The translations under genes were made by a program, and so were the position numbers. Shown here piece after piece: positions 14,236 through 14,487 of a stretch of 14,487 nt of DNA. The stretch comes from JAJZQD01 sp021847735 (lineage in GTDB: Bacteria; Bacillota; Thermincolia; Thermincolales; UBA2595). Within the stretch, counting starts at the first letter, position 1; every line of letters begins with the position of its first letter. The notes under the pieces were generated by a model. The model made no database searches. It had not been told where the DNA came from and saw nothing but the letters and a program-made list of their open reading frames with translations. The DNA lies in assembly GCA_027324025.1 (NCBI GenBank), contig DAHVYW010000027.1, positions 1 through 14,487 of the forward strand, written 5' to 3'.

Positions 14236-14487
14236 TTAACGGTCTTCATTTAGCCTGAAAAAACCCAGAAGAACCCTGTAAGGACCTGGAGTCCCATATG
14301 GGACAAAAGCTACCCTGTCTCCGGGTTTTACCCACCCTTCTGCCAGGGGTTTAGCACAGCCGTTTATAAAAACGGCTTCTATTTTTTCCAAGGGCAGGTC
14401 CATCATTTTAGCCAGTTCACTGGCAGTGCATTCTTCACCCAGTTCATAAAAGTAGGGGAACGACCATTGTCGTTCATCAAAGACCTT
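14236..14487 (-). CDS. MoaD/ThiS-like (ubiquitin-fold) protein, C-terminal part
   Basis: The last 83 codons of a minus-strand gene whose start lies beyond the right edge. The frame reads KVFDERQWSFPYFYELG, then a helix ASELAKMMDLPLEKIEAVFING and CAKPLAEGWVKPGDRVAFVPYGTPGPYR, ending at a TAA at 14236-14238. The helix followed by VFINGxxxxLxxxVKPGDRVAFxP is the beta-grasp pattern of MoaD/ThiS sulfur carriers. The C-terminal Gly-Gly needed for adenylation and sulfur transfer is absent; the protein ends FFRLNEDR. It may therefore be a MoaD-related protein with a non-carrier role, of the sort seen beside tungsten/molybdenum oxidoreductases. No terminator is obvious in the 43-nt gap to the convergent gene. 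Confidence 0.6.
   Translation of the reverse strand, partial: KVFDERQWSFPYFYELGEECTASELAKMMDLPLEKIEAVFINGCAKPLAEGWVKPGDRVAFVPYGTPGPYRVLLGFFRLNEDR

Noticed and set aside
14291..14304. Perfect 14-bp palindrome GTCCCATATGGGAC
   Set aside because: It lies inside the coding sequence of the MoaD-like gene and encodes conserved residues, so it is most simply a codon coincidence.

Overview
The window looks like chromosomal DNA from an anaerobic Gram-positive bacterium of the Clostridia, probably a Peptococcaceae (Desulfotomaculum/Pelotomaculum-like) organism. This is inferred from strong AGGAGG-type ribosome binding sites, TTG and GTG starts, many U-tailed intrinsic terminators, and the gene mix: molybdenum-cofactor genes with fdhD, bacillithiol genes, a PerR-type regulator and a MoaD-like protein. 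There is no transposase, tRNA, rRNA or CRISPR array.

Layout. 1-463 has no convincing gene but holds a 217-nt imperfect inverted repeat (99-315), flanking terminators and an extended -10 promoter. Next come a secreted SIMPL-domain protein and a slipin, each with its own promoter and terminator. From 2182 a promoter drives mobA-fdhD-mobB, for guanine-dinucleotide molybdenum cofactor and formate dehydrogenase sulfuration. 4155-4515 carries a possible 50-codon gene with a strong ribosome binding site, overlapping three perfect hairpins enclosed by an outer helix. A Crp-family regulator follows. After its terminator, a promoter overlapping a Crp-like half-site pair precedes a MoxR ATPase and a CoxE-like VWA protein, then bshB1 and bshA on the same strand with no obvious terminator between them.

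The second half has a PerR-type regulator with its own promoter, a convergent UPF0173 metallo-hydrolase on the minus strand, a divergent PAP2 membrane phosphatase, a decayed methyl-accepting chemotaxis protein, a membrane-anchored TPR/DUF4352-like protein, and on the minus strand the C-terminal part of a MoaD/ThiS-like protein cut by the window edge.

Two themes recur. One is molybdenum/tungsten enzyme maturation: mobA, fdhD, mobB, the MoxR/VWA pair that resembles CoxD/CoxE, and the MoaD-like protein. The other is thiol and peroxide stress: bacillithiol synthesis beside PerR. The most unusual items are the two structured, apparently non-classical elements at 99-315 and 4243-4401, and the match between the Crp-type recognition helix and a TGTGA site placed where a class II activator would bind upstream of the MoxR gene.
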